DNA from: Micropterus salmoides
Taxonomy: Eukaryota > Chordata > Actinopteri > Centrarchiformes > Centrarchidae
Length of the DNA stretch: 64,000 bases
Direction: 5' to 3'
NCBI RefSeq assembly: GCF_014851395.1
Contig: NW_024040041.1
Location: forward strand, 15,799,742 to 15,863,741
Under the pieces are notes generated by a model. The model saw only the letters and a program-made list of their open reading frames with translations, did not search any database and was not told the origin of the DNA. Position numbers and translations under genes: made by a program. Below, one piece after another: positions 1-12,026 of the stretch (position 1 is its first letter; each line of letters opens with the position of its first letter).

Positions 1-3000
1 ATCTGAGCTTTCAGTCCTGTGACTGACAGGTCTCCATAATAGACACCAAGTATACAAAAAAACATTATCATCATCATCATCATTCTTTTCATCAAAAGTA
101 CTATTTAGTTGACTGACATGTAATTAAAGTATTTACCTACCTCTCTTCTCAAAAAAAGCATGAATAATGAAATAATCGATAGAGCATCTTTAACTAGATG
201 AGTGCAATCAATTTTGCTTCCATACTAAGGGAAAATAAATTAATTGATATGATGGCGATTGACAGACAATGATTGGGTCAGTACCAATGAGCCTAGAGAA
301 CAATGATCTCTCATGGCTGACTTTTGGGCGCCACTGCCTATGACCAAGAACTTCACATAGCGGATGTTAGGGGTCTTCTAATGATGCTGGAGCTCATCAT
401 GGGGCTTAAACAGTCACCCTTGCTGATCACATTTGTTTGGTAACCTTCGTTATCTTTGGCTTTACATAAAAAGAAAGAGACATTCATTTGGCCAATGAAC
501 ACCACAACAACTTCTGTAATGATGCTTTTTTCACTGCTTTACATTAGTCAGCCAGACTTTTGTGGTAATTGTCATGTGTTCTGCTCCAGCTCTCCTGCAG
601 CTTTCCTCTCCCCTGCTGGCTGTGCAGAGAGACACAAAGGCAGGTCTGTTAGCTCTGTGTGCGGAATGATTGTTATTTCACCTGGTGCATATTTTCGTGC
701 GCTGTGCGACCATCGGTTGTAATGGTACAAATTAGGCAAGGTCAGCTTGAGCCATTGCCATGGAGACAGGCTTACATCAGAGGATGATTTGGTATTGCAT
801 TGTTTATGAAATGCATGTGTGTGTGTCAGTGAGTTCTTTGTGGACATGAGGTGAAATGAGGTGAAATAGATTTCACCAACATATCAGATCCAGAAATTTA
901 CCCATAAACAGATTCTCTGTCTGCTTTCCACATGACTTCACCACCCCCTTCAAGTCTTTCTTTCTCTTTCTGACTCACACTATGTGCATGAGTTTACTGT
1001 ACATCCAGATTTCAGAAGTTAAGTGATTTAAGTCATCAAAATCCGCCCCCCTTCTCTTGATTATTTTTTCTGAAGATGCTCAAAACTCCAGTCTCTCTTT
1101 CCACGCTTCATGTAATTCCTAAAAAAGAATGCAAGTCATTCTGAAAAACAAAAAAAATTTCTCCCTCCTGGTTTTTGTGTTTTATCCTCTAGTCATTCTC
1201 TCCATCCAACTATTCCTTCTTGAGCTTTCAGAGGAGGAGACAGCACAGGGGACAGGCCTGTCCTCAGTCCAATGCCCACAAAAGGGCTTTGATGCTCAGG
1301 TGGGAGGACTAAAAACTCCAATTGGCTGCCACCCTGGCTCCTGGCTGCAGGTGGCTCATCTACGGCCAGAACTGCAAACACTGCAGGAAATAAAAAAGAG
1401 GGGAAAGAAAAAGAGGGAACATGAAGGAAGAGAGATTCAGAGAGAGAGAAAGCTGCTGGGCTGTTATTCGTTGATTTGGAGCCCATTCCTGTGGTGGAGC
1501 CATCTGCTGAGAGAAGGAGAGAGACGGAGTGCAGTGTAAACACTGAACGCAATCCACTCTGGTTCCATTATTACTATTTAGATCTGTGCAGGTGAAACCA
1601 CTGAATTCCCAACCAAAGCACATTCACATGATCAGAAAAAATAGACATTCCTGTACAATGCAATGCATCCCAATGAACCAGCACCGCAATCAATTTTACC
1701 CTTTAAAACTGCTAATGATCAACTTTTAGTGAGGATGTGTTAGAGAGGAGATGACTCAACCCTATAGTACTTATTTTAGGCATAGTGAGTGGTGGTGTTT
1801 TACTGGACAGCATTAAAATGACGATGATGGATGGAATGATGGATTTTGTTCATAAGGATCATAGGTAAATGCTGCAGGTGTTTCTTAAGTTGCCAGTATG
1901 CTTCTTAAGAACTTCTTGTCAGATGGTTGAAAAGCTCCAGAAACCACCCTACACACTCACCTTTCCAATGTTAGAGTAGAAGGCCATTCCTGTAAGTTCC
2001 TGAAAGCGACGATCCCACCATCACACCGACTTCACGTTGTGTGATTGACCAGCTAAGGTGAGAAAGGAGCTATGGATTCAACTCTCTCGTGTGAACAAGT
2101 GCAACATTATGAAAGCCTTCCAGAAGAGTGATAATCGGTGACCAGACGTCTCGTCTGACGAGACAGTCCTAAATCACAAGCAGTTGTCCCGATTCCTGTC
2201 CTGTTTGTCCTGAAAATTTGACTAAAAATGAGTTTTTATATTATTATTATTATTATTATATTTATGATTATTATAGCCTAATAAAACTAGTCATGAAACA
2301 TTATGTTGGTGTTGCCCTCATGTGGGCACTGTTCCGGCTCTCCATTGGCTACAGCAGGCACTGTAGGTTATCGTGGACATAGTGGCAACAGAGTTGTTGT
2401 AGCTTCAAAGTAACACGCGTAGTGCTGTTTTCTCATATTTGTTTTCTAGAGTAGATTGTGGAAGTTGCAGTCCCGAGGACAGGAGAAGTACAGCTGCAGG
2501 CTGCAGTCAGATGCAGCAGACATCACACTGATTAAAATTAATTAATTAAATAAATTGTATGTAACAGATCATGATTTACACACAACCTAGCCATTGTGTT
2601 TTTTTTCCTGAAAGACAGCTGACTTCATGAAAAAAAAAAGATTAATTCTAGCATTTAGAGTTTTAACTTTCATGTGTTAAAGTTTTACTTTGACACTGAA
2701 TGTAATGTAGGCTACTGGAGAACCATCCCCACCCTTCTGTGCTGGACGTCAACTTTTCTCATTTGTTAAACCTAGACATTCAGCTTTTCACTCTTCCTTT
2801 GAGTGTGGCTGTGTAAACACATTTAATTTCTGAAATGACTAATGATACTTCTTATGAACTAGTTCTGTTGATGCATGACTGTTAGTTGTTCTCACCTAAC
2901 CTTCAACATGCCGAGACCTTAATGAGAGTATCCAGTTTGGAAATGTTCTCTGTTCGGCAAACGAAAGAAACAAACACAGACAGACATACTGTACAATGAA

Positions 3001-3700
3001 TAATGTATAAATAACTTCATCAAAAACAACTTGAAACTGGGGAATTTCTGTAAAAACTCCATAAAGGGAAAGGAAGTGAGAGAACTGAAATAAATGAATA
3101 TGACAATCACTGATATAACGTCCTCATAGCAATGGTGTACAAATAGTTTCTTTACATCCACCATCCTCACACAAGAACTGGTAAAATGTAATTTCAGCGG
3201 CTAGCTTTCTCTCACATCACAATACCAAAAGATGTAGTTTGATGACGTTGTAAAGTAGCGTGGGATCATGGGAGTTGTTGTATTCGTTGTTAAACAGCCA
3301 TAGTTGCCAAAAACCTGACGTGACTCGGACAGAAATCATGTTCCCAGGTAATGGATTAAATTAGCCACATTCAGTGACTTCCTTCCTCATTATCTGACAT
3401 ATCCCATGTTTCCCCCGAAGTTAAAGCAACTAGAAAACTATTAAGGGGTGCCATATGAGGCCACTGACAGGGGACCAAATGAAACGCTCCAATACCCTGA
3501 ATAAATTTACAGATTTCTCCAGGTTTGAACATTGTTGGATAATTTAAGGACACAATTCAACAAATTATATAACATAGGTCTAGTTGTTTTTTAGACATTT
3601 TAAAGCAGAAATGTTAGATATTATTTCTTAAAGTGCTTAGCCTTATGAAAAGCCAGGTAGCTAAAAATGTGTGGAAATATATCAAATGTTTAGACCGTTT
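1..3700. other. intergenic stretch, no gene recognised
   Basis: I read both strands and found no open frame with recognisable protein similarity and no convincing exon chain. The longest open frames (1129-1539 plus, 1193-1552 minus) overlap each other in low-complexity, purine-rich sequence and look accidental. A short ATT/TTA microsatellite lies at 2240-2262. The stretch at 560-840 is less repetitive and could be a conserved non-coding block, but that cannot be judged without alignment. Confidence 0.5.
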
Positions 3701-3706
3701 CGACGT

Positions 3707-3900
3707 ATTAAAGAGGTGGTATTATGCTTTTTGGCTTTTCCCCTCTCCTTTATTGAGTTATATATCTTTTTTGTGCATGTAATAAGTTTGCAAAGTGAAA
3801 AAGCCCAAAGTCCATCCCAAAGGGAGTTCCCATCTCCCACAGAAAGCTCTGCTCTGAACCGTTTGAAAATAGCTCGTTTGTAGTTCAGCCCTTCACTTCC
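3707..3900. repeat. fragment of interspersed teleost repeat, possibly TTAA-targeting
   Basis: Sequence beginning TTAAAGAGGTGGTATTATGC resembles a repeat family that I recognise as common in teleost genomes. The TTAA at its edge would suit a piggyBac-type target site, but the opposite terminus is not visible here, so the class is inference only. A repeat-library search would settle it. Confidence 0.45.
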
Positions 3901-3984
3901 TTTACTTGTCACAATGAAAACGTGTCATAAAGCTTGCCAAGCGGCTAGCGGGGTCAGGCACGCCCTCAAACCAAGCTAGTCTGA

Positions 3985-4430
3985 GCGGAGGCCCTTTGGC
4001 TCGACTCGCCTTTGTTTGGTTTTCCATTGTAGAAATGTTGTACCTGTACCTGCTTCCAGGTACTTTTTTTCATATCACCTCAACTCCGTCGAGGTTCCAA
4101 GCGAGCAGAGGAATACTAAAATGTGACGTGAAAACACGACAGACTGCTGATTGGTCAGAGAGAATCGTCATTATTCACTGCATCATCATTGCGTGCGCCA
4201 GACAGAGGAACAGCAACAGAAAGTTTTATATTTTACAGTTTCCGTATGGAATATCATCAGTAAATCCACTTCTGAGAAGTTTTGAGGTGAGAAATCAGCT
4301 GTATAGATTTCAAATATTGACAGTTTTACGAGAAGTGATGGCAGAACAAAAATGTGCTTGAATATTTTCGGTAGTAGAGTTGAGGAGCTCTGCAAGTGGC
4401 TGCGGGGGAAGCTGTACCAACCCGCGGGAG
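3985..4430. repeat. interspersed teleost DNA repeat, class unresolved
   Basis: The block containing 'tggttttccattgtagaaat', a run of alternating ACCTG/GGTAC words and 'gattggtcagagagaatcgt' matches a widely dispersed fish repeat I know by sight. It lies directly beside the SINE at 4437. The open frame at 3996-4361 runs through it and is not treated as a gene. Its termini are not clean enough to define target duplications. Confidence 0.4.
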
Positions 4431-4436
4431 GAGCGT

Positions 4437-4703
4437 AAATGTAAATGCTCCGTACTTGTATAGCGCCTTTCTAGTCTTTTCGACCACTCAAAGCGCTTTT
4501 ACACTACATCTGCATTCACCAGTGAAACAGAAACTAGCATTCACACTCATTCATACACTGGCGGAATAGCCACCAGGGGCAAATCAGGGTTCAGTATCTT
4601 GCCCAAGGACACTTTGACACACAACCAGGGGGAGCCAGGGATTGAACCACCGACCTTCCGATTAACGGCCAACCCGCTCTACCTCCTGAGCCACAGCCAC
4701 CCC
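4437..4703 (-). mobile_element. tRNA-derived SINE, full copy
   Basis: Read on the minus strand, the head starts GGGGTGGCTGTGGCTCAGG. It carries an A-box-like TGGCTCAGGAGG and a B-box GGTTCAATCCC at tRNA-like spacing, so it is a pol III promoter-type SINE head. It is followed by a body containing CAAAGTGTCCTTGGGCA and a tail with AAAGCGCTTTGAGTGG and GCGCTATACAAGTA. This is a family common in percomorph fishes. No tRNA cloverleaf is completed, so it is not a tRNA gene. A second, truncated head lies just upstream at 4736-4833. Confidence 0.75.
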
Positions 4704-4735
4704 AGAGATCCTGATGGCACAGCCATGTGGTAGAA

Positions 4736-4833
4736 ATTTGGGGTTCAGTATCCTGCCCAAGGATACAAGGGAGCCGGGGATCAAACCACCAATAAGTGGA
4801 TGACCGTTCTGCCCCCTGAGCCACAGCCGCCCC
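4736..4833 (-). mobile_element. truncated second SINE head of the same family
   Basis: Read on the minus strand, GGGGCGGCTGTGGCTCAGGG is followed by GGTTTGATCCC and CCTTGGGCAGGATACTGAAC. It parallels the head of the neighbouring SINE with several substitutions and then stops, leaving about 30 unrelated bases before the next head. It is either an independent truncated insertion or a dimeric unit. A-box and B-box equivalents are present, the second with two changes from its neighbour. Confidence 0.7.
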
Positions 4834-4839
4834 ACTCTT

Positions 4840-6480
4840 AATGTGCCGTTAACATGTTGTCAATCGATTATCCGAAGTGGGGGATTTGTCGCCGTCCACT
4901 ACCATAATTAGCTGGTTGCAATGTGACAGATTGGTGTCTGGCTGACAGACACGAAGGCCACCACTGGATTGATTGGGAAACATGTACTGTGCGTGAATGA
5001 TGATGAGTCCTTAACTGGTACGGATGGTATACATTAGGTGGTTCCAGCCAAATAGCCTGATTGGGGCTAAACCTTGATGCACCTGAAAGATCGAATTAAG
5101 GTTATAAACTCATGAACATACATACACTACAGAAAAATCTAAAACACAACGCTGCAGTTTGAGAATTTCTGCAATGCCAGCCTGCACCTGATTAGCCTGA
5201 GAGGATACCTAGTATCACTACATCCCCTGTAATAGTATAAAGAAAGATACTAGAATATTAGTGCTACAGCTGTGCAAGGAGTAATGCACATAGGTACTAG
5301 CTCAGCACAACTGACAGACGCCTTAAGAAATCATTTCCCCCACCAGAACATGATTGACAGCTGACATAAGCTGCGGCTGTGTGTTGGAGTTTAGATCATT
5401 AATCAGACAGCACACCGACAGCACTGATGAATTGCCTCCTCTACTGCATAATCTACATGCTGCTTTCCTTCTCGACCTTCACTTGAGATTCACTGTGTGA
5501 AAGAAGAGTAAAAGTAGAAAAAGGAAGGGACAATCTATCTCCATTATCCTTTTTCTCCCTGCTTATTTAGCATCACATCAGGTATCGCTCCTTCCATCTC
5601 TCTCCTTGTTTCCTGCTCTGTGTTCTTCTCCATTTCCCCTGTCTTTTCCAGCTCACTATCTTCCTGTTATTTCTTCCCTCCTGTTTTGCCCTGCGACTCT
5701 TACCCTGGGGAATTACTGTTTTCCCTAATGACATGTACAGATTGTGTGTTGCGGAGAGAACATGGTGTTAATGTTTCCTGAGTGTTACACGGTTTAAAGT
5801 GAGTTGCTATTCTCAGGTTCCCTCCCTGCACCTGCGTGTGGATGAGTATGCAATAACAGGAATATGTCTCAAGAAATACTGGATCTGCACTGCTGTGAGG
5901 CTTTCCTTGGAAAATAGGTACATACTGCCTCCTGCTGTTCAGAAATATAAAGGATCGTCTCTGTAACATAACACCTACAGCAAGACTCAACATTATGAAG
6001 TCCATTCCTCACATATGATATAGAGCAGGAAAAAAATTCTGCTCTTTAGTCCGACTTGTCCGACAAATCCAGCTCCTAACCATTCATATCTGCTGCTGCC
6101 TGGTGCCAGTCTACCTCCCCAAATGAGCAGTGTCTGGCTCTGAAACCAGGGCCTCCCCTGCATGGTTCACAGTTCCATGTTCCAGCTTCTGTCCCAGAGG
6201 TTAACAGACCATTTAAAGCCCACCTGCTACTTTGGTGTTCTGGGACGGGACAGGACAGGAGGAGAGAACGCCATTTTTTATTCTTTTCCACAGAAAGTAA
6301 ATCAGGGCGCAAAGGGGCTTAGGCGACGACTCAGAAGGTCACGAGAGTGAGAGAGAGAGGAACAGAGGTCACAGCTGGGCCAGTCCACCTGCAGAATCAC
6401 ACAAGGTTATGTTGTAACTGATGGATAATTTGCTTGAGGGGTACACAAACACCCAAAGCTGTGTTTGTTTCTCCAAACAC
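4840..6480. other. non-coding stretch
   Basis: No exon, RNA gene or element with definable ends was recognised. The open frames here (for example 5700-6005 minus and 6076-6312 minus) lack similarity, domain features and convincing splice context. Confidence 0.5.
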
Positions 6481-6501
6481 TAATTGAACTCTGTTGAGAC
6501 C

Positions 6502-6690
6502 ATGTGCAACGGTCTTAATAGAGATGGTAACGGTGCAAACAAAGATGTGCCGAAGGACGAGAAGTTTTTACTTCAAGCCTTTTCAGCAGAGGAAGATGAG
6601 CCCAAATCATTCAATGTGATAATCTGTGTCTTTCTATCCGTTATCACTTTCTTCACCTGGGAAGCAGCTTTGGAAGCACCAGTAAGTAAT
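6502..6690 (+). other. candidate orphan exon, small membrane-protein-like ORF
   Basis: An ATG in good context (GAGACCATG) opens a frame of about 63 codons that ends at a consensus splice donor (GCACCA, then GTAAGTAA). The predicted peptide is acidic in its first half (EEDEPKS) and then has a run of about 17 hydrophobic residues (FNVIICVFLSVITFFTW) that could be a membrane segment. One possible next exon in frame lies at about 7052-7121, after a CACACAG acceptor and before GTCAGT. I do not recognise the protein. It may be a real lineage-restricted gene, a pseudo-exon or chance. Confidence 0.2.
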
Positions 6691-6709
6691 GGAGGATCAG
6701 CTTATTAAT

Positions 6710-7986
6710 GTCAAGTAATCTGTCACAACTGCTACCACTGTAAACTGGCATATAGGCTACTTGACATATACACAGCCCTGCTTCATGAGGAGTATACACC
6801 TGCAGGCTATACGGCTGTACCATTAAGTATATTGCATGAATTCTAATACTGTCTCTTACAAAAAAAAAAGTTAATTTTACTTGCAAGCTGATCCTTGTTG
6901 GTATCTGACGACAACATTAATTGTACTTTTCAGGTTTCTTAAACTATTAATCACTATTTGATTGATTATAATCTGTGACACCATCTTTGCCTCTCATAAT
7001 GTCAGGTTCTAAGTATTTCTACAGTTTTCCTCTCTTGGCTTTGTGTCACACAGTCTGTGATGAATCTGCAGGGTGTGGGTTGTAAACCCTGGTGCTTTCT
7101 CCACTGGCCCCTGGGTAGGAAAGGTCAGTACCAAGGAAACACATCTCGTCTGGTATGTGGTCAGTGTTAGCTTCGGATGGGAATGAGGGGGAACTTATTT
7201 GTGAGATTAAGAGAAAAACGGTAAGTGCACCTAAATGTCAGTCGAGTAGCACAAGATGTTTGGTTAATTAATTAACCTCATGGTCCTGAATGAAGCGGTA
7301 ATAAGATGACGCGAGTCACTGTTGCATAAATTGTCTTGACATCACTGTTTTTAGATCTTAAGCATGACAAAGTTGACAAATACTTAATGGGAAATAGAAA
7401 TGTTCTGAAGCTTTACCATAATTCAGCGGTATCCCTTGCCTTTTTCAGCATGACAGCACACTCATGTCAGCATCAAGCATAAATGAGCAAGAAGCTTTCA
7501 CCATTGCTGAATAATGAAAATGTTAAATTATGTCCTACAAAGGCAAGTGACTTTCAGCCAGGATATGTTTCACTATTTCCATCCTTGTCTTGCTTGCTTG
7601 GTTGGCAGTAACAAGATACTTGTGCAGTGTGTTCTCAATTACAAGATGAGGGGCATAAGAGGCTAGCTGGAGGGACAAATTCTGGGTATAATGTTTGTAT
7701 GGATATACACAAATTCAGCAAAATGGCTTTATGCTGTCCATAGACTGGTCGCTGTTTCAAAGTTCACACCTTAAAGTTAGCATAATAATATACCCCCTCA
7801 CATTTTGAACACTGAAGAAATGACACTTTCCTACAATTTAAAAGTGAGTGTACAGCTTGTATAACACTGTAAATATGCTGTACCCTCCACCCCTAAGTGA
7901 AAATGTTTTTCAGTTTTTCCACAGACAAGTGCTTCAACGAGTGATCAACAAAAACCCAAATGAGACCGACATAGTTAAAATATATA
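6710..7986. other. non-coding stretch
   Basis: Apart from the possible second exon noted for the ORF at 6502, I see no gene or repeat with definable borders here. Confidence 0.45.
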
Positions 7987-9220
7987 CAGATGCCTCTCAG
8001 TTTTTTTATCCCCCTGTAATTTAATTGAAAATGTGAAACTTTCATATATTCTAGATTGATTACAAATAAAGTGAAATATTTCAGGCCTTATTATTTTCTG
8101 TCTTGATAATTATGCCTAACAGCTCATGGAAATCAAAAATCCATCACTCAAAATATTACAATAAAGAATGACTTATACAGAAATTTCAACCTGAGAAGAG
8201 CCTTTAATCACTCAGTCTGGTTCAGTACACACAACCACATTTGTGGGGAAGACTGACTTCACAGTTCATTGACACCCTCCACAAAGAGGGTAAGTCGCAG
8301 AAGGTCATTGCTGAAAGTGCTGGCTGTTCACAGTGATGTATCAAAGCATGTTCGTGGAAAGTTGACTGTAAGGTTCAAGCAACAGGGCTGACCGCAGCCT
8401 TAAGAGGATTGTTAAAGCAGATTCAAGAACTTTCACAGGGAGAGGACTGTGGCTTCAATCAGTCCATCAAGAACCACCGGGAACAGACAAGTCCAGGAAA
8501 TGAGCTGCAAGTGTCGCATTGCTAGTGTCATGCCACTCCTGAACCAGATGTCATCAGGAGTGTCTTACCTGGGCTAAGGAGAGAAAGAACTGGATTGCTG
8601 CTCGGTGGTGCAAAGTCCTCTTTTCAGATGAAAGTAAATTTTGCATTTCATTGGAAATCAAGGTCTCACAGTTTGGAAGACGAGTAGAGACTGACATAAT
8701 ACAGGTTGTTTGAAGGCCAGTGTAAAGTTTTCAGTTAGTGATTTAGGGTGCGATGTCATCTGCTGGTGTTGGTCCAGTGTTTTATCAAGTCCACAGTCAA
8801 TGCAGCAGTCTACTAGAAGATTTTAGGAGCACTTCATGTTTCCATCTGCTAACAAGCTTTATGGAGATGCTGGTTTCCTTTTCCAGCAGTTCTTGGCACC
8901 TGACCACTGTACCAAAACGACTGGTAACTGGTTTGCTGACCGTGGTATTACTGAGCTTGATTGGCCAGTTAACTCACCTGACCTGAACCCCATAGAGAAT
9001 CTATGGAGAACGTTTCACCAGGACCACAATTCTGTATTATACTCTTTATTTTAATATTCTAATATGTTGAGATATGGATTTTTGATTTCCATAAGCTGTA
9101 AAGATACAAACACAAAACGGCCTGAAATATTTTACCCATAAAGAACTTACCCATAAAGAACTTAGAATATATGAAAGTTCCACTTTGACTTAAATTACAG
9201 AAACTTCTGAGATGCACCTG
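7987..9220 (+). mobile_element. degenerate Tc1-like transposon with long inverted repeats
   Basis: The left end CAGATGCCTCTCAG and right end CTGAGATGCACCTG are imperfect inverted repeats, each flanked by TA as expected for Tc1/mariner target duplication. The similarity extends about 190 bp inwards on each side, sharing GAAACTTTCATATATTCTA, AAATATTTCAGGCC and ATGGAAATCAAAAATCCAT. The interior carries a broken DD34E transposase. A unit of about 15 bp (TTACCCATAAAGAAC) is tandemly duplicated near 9133-9163 in the right arm. The copy is about 1.23 kb, close to full length, but dead. Confidence 0.85.
8245..9053 (+). pseudogene. Tc1-like transposase relic
   Basis: An N-terminal helix-turn-helix stretch is legible from about 8249 (WGRLTSQFIDTLHKEGKSQK, then a VIAESAGCS motif), followed by stops and frame changes. 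The C-terminal catalytic block is open at 8836-9053 and ends SPDLNPIENLW, the usual Tc1 motif around the last catalytic Glu. The preceding motif reads FQQFLAP where active copies have Asp after QQ, so the second catalytic residue is lost. Spacing from that position to Glu is 34 residues, which fits the DD34E Tc1 group. Not functional. Confidence 0.8.
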
Positions 9221-9649
9221 TATATTTTAACAGTACAGTATTAAGTTTGATTTATTCCAAAATAATGGTATGCTGATTGCATACTGTGATTGCATACTGT
9301 ATGCCCACAAAACACATTTACCTAAATACTTGTTTCTAAAAACCACTAATAATGGAAATTAGCTAAACTAACTGTACGACAATGAGAATGTCATCCTAAT
9401 ACACTGCACATTTAAAGTACAGTTAAAGGCAATCCCCATGTGTATAAAATTACCTTGACAAACCCATTCAAGTCTGGCTGGAACTCCACTTAAGGACCCT
9501 TCAGCAACTTGCTGACAAAAGGGCTATAAAGCCTCACCTTTCTTATGATTGCCAGTCTCCCCTTCACTATGCTAACCTGCTTTTGCATCAAAATATAAAG
9601 AGACATTTTTGTTGCAATGGTGGGGCAAAAGACAAAAAACGAACACAAC

Positions 9650-10309
9650 ATTAACACGTTTTTACTTTTTATTCATCGCGACAACATGGACATTAAAAGC
9701 AGAACAAAATTAAACAAATCTTCAGTCTTCAAAATCTTTTGATTAAATCAGTATATTTTACAGTAAGGGGACAAGAGCAATCAATGTGAGCTCCCTGTGT
9801 GGAGGAGAAAAGACACGCCCTGTCATAGGACTAACATTGTACACATGCTTTCAACTGACTTTAAAATAAAGAAGGTCAGGACATGAAGGGGAACCTGACA
9901 AACCAAAACAAACCACAAGCACTGATTTTATTTAATTTTCACTAAATGCCAGGAAACAATGAGGATGTGGGAAGATTTTCAAAATAAGAACACAAAAACC
10001 CATAAATGAACTTTTCCTCTAAGTTTGGTATTTAAAGTGATGACTGGCTGACATCTAGACCAAGAAATACATCAGATGAACCACAACTACCCTCGTCCAG
10101 CAAAAAAAAGATAAGACAGGTAATGGAACATGAAAATCAATGTATTATTTTTTCTTCCTTTCTCCTTATTGACACATGTATGTTCATGTTTTAAATAAGC
10201 CACTACACCATTTGTGGTTCACCTTGTTTTTAAGCAGCGAAGTGTCGGGTTCAGGGTAAGGATGGGTGCGCTCTTCTGCTTCTTCCTCCACCAGATATCC
10301 CAGTGTCCC
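9650..10309 (-). other. luc7l3: probable LUC7L3 terminal 3'UTR exon
   Basis: The LUC7L3 stop-codon exon ends in a consensus donor (CAG, then GTAAGT, with exon end at 11994) only 33 nt after the stop. This predicts a further untranslated exon. A plausible acceptor on the minus strand is TTGCTCAACAG at 10310, followed by GGGACACTGGG. A polyadenylation hexamer AATAAA lies at 9675-9670 on the minus strand. The exon would carry only 3'UTR. Its borders are inferred; RNA-seq junctions would confirm them. Confidence 0.5.
9670..9675 (-). terminator. luc7l3: AATAAA polyadenylation signal, probable LUC7L3 3' end
   Basis: Canonical hexamer on the minus strand downstream of the predicted terminal exon. 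The T-rich sequence that follows on the minus strand towards 9600 suits a downstream element. Confidence 0.45.
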
Positions 10310-11993
10310 CTGTTGAGCAAAAATGTTCACAAAATGTAATGTTAGCAAAGGTCCCACAACAAGTGCTTGTAGCAACAATTGCTGCATCTGAAGCAACAAT
10401 AGCATCTACATAAAGACTAGTCGTGATATATATCCCTTAATTTAGCCATAGAGGAATGTGTTAAGAGACACTGCTAAGAATGCACATATACCCTGTCCAT
10501 ATTGCACAATAATATAATTTGATATGACATACCGTTGATTTTACTTTGACCAGAAGTATGCTTTTAAGATTAAAAAAAAAAAAGTCCATACGGTTTTGTC
10601 ACTACCTTAGACCATATCTTTTAAAAACAGTGACTAACCTGTTTTATATTGCTTACGCCAATGCGCAGGTGCACTTGATTTTTCTTTAAGTAGATTCAAT
10701 GACCACTTAACAGGGACAAACAAAAGCATCCTACCAACCAAACAGATTGACATTAATCAAAAACTCCTTACAAAACCTTAGTCCTGAACTACACACTACA
10801 GGGAATAAAAAATAAAATATACACACCAGTGACCTTTAGCTATTGGCGTAGGTATATCAAGCAGGCTGTCTGTGCATCTCAGCATTTAAAAAAAATAAGT
10901 GTCTCTGACATTTCTATAAAATGACTTGTTTCCCCAAACATATTTGAAAGTTGCCAAATAGAAAAATAAAAGAAACAAAAATATATACACATCAAGCTTT
11001 CAAGTTTCATTTTCTGGAGAAGTACAGAATAGTTTTTTCTGACAGGCAACAGCATTCAGAAATGGATGTGGGTAGAGAAAGGAGTACCTGGGGTGAGTAC
11101 CTGCACAGTTTGACAGTCAGAGTATCCATGATTTTTAATTTGCCCTTTTTCTCATGTGGTCTCGCTCACAACACCAACGCTGTGTGAGGTATGGAAGTCA
11201 GCTGCAATTCATTCGATAAACCCTACGCTCCAGTTAGTTAGTTACGTAAGACCCCCGGTGCTATAACAACCCCCCCAAACACACACTGCATGGCATTATC
11301 AGGCACAGTAAGCTGGACAACACACCCATGGCATTTTAGTTATGATTACGGCAAAAATCAATGGCTTGTTTTTCACATACACCTTTGACGATAGCTGAAA
11401 GTGTGTCTGTGTGTTCACATATGAGTGGGAGAAATCCCCATGAAATGTATGCAAACTCACAGAGGCTGAATTTTCGCTATAAAAGAGTGTAATATCTCAG
11501 CAAATCAAAATTACTGCATTTCCCTACTTCAAAGTAAAAAGAACAAACAAAAAAAGAAATAAAATTAAAAAAAACAGGTAAATACAGGCAGGAAAATTGG
11601 CAAATTAGTCAATATTTTTTTCTGCCATTTTGTCCACAAAGACAAATGTACATCTATAAAGGATCAAAAACCGATTAAATACGAGGGGTACCTCCGGGCA
11701 TGTTTGCTCAGGGCTACACTGGCCTTTCCCTCTTGGCTTTGTGTGAATGTTTTCTACCTTCTTCGGGCCTAGTCCTTCATCTTCAGTGCATACTTATGAT
11801 GCACTATTTCAAAAACAGGATAAAGATATATGCATATAGGACATAAGACAAAATCATAGGCATTGAACTGAACATAAACGGGGTGGGAGAGGTAGGGTGA
11901 GAGGGTGGGTAGGGGAGATGGGAAAGGTGGGGGGAGGGGACGTGGAAGGGTTAGGTTCAGAGCCAGGGGGAGCAAGGAGGAGGACGCACTTAC
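10310..11993 (-). other. luc7l3: probable 3'UTR intron of LUC7L3
   Basis: It runs from the GTAAGT donor at 11993 to the AG acceptor before 10309 on the minus strand, about 1.68 kb. It contains a G-rich stretch at 11880-11970 (C-rich on the transcript strand) and no recognisable coding exon. It could be retained in some transcripts. Because the stop codon lies 33 nt before the donor, splicing here should not trigger nonsense-mediated decay under the usual 50-55 nt rule. Confidence 0.45.
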
Positions 11994-12026
11994 CTGAGCC
12001 TGATCTGAGGTCCTATCAGATCAGTT

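Noticed and set aside
1129..1552. 136-codon plus frame and overlapping 119-codon minus frame
   Set aside because: Low-complexity purine-rich sequence, mutually antisense, no recognisable domain or splice context.
3996..4361. 121-codon plus-strand frame
   Set aside because: It lies entirely in a dispersed repeat and has no protein similarity.
4591..4833. tRNA genes on the minus strand
   Set aside because: A- and B-box words are present but no cloverleaf or anticodon arm forms; these are SINE heads.
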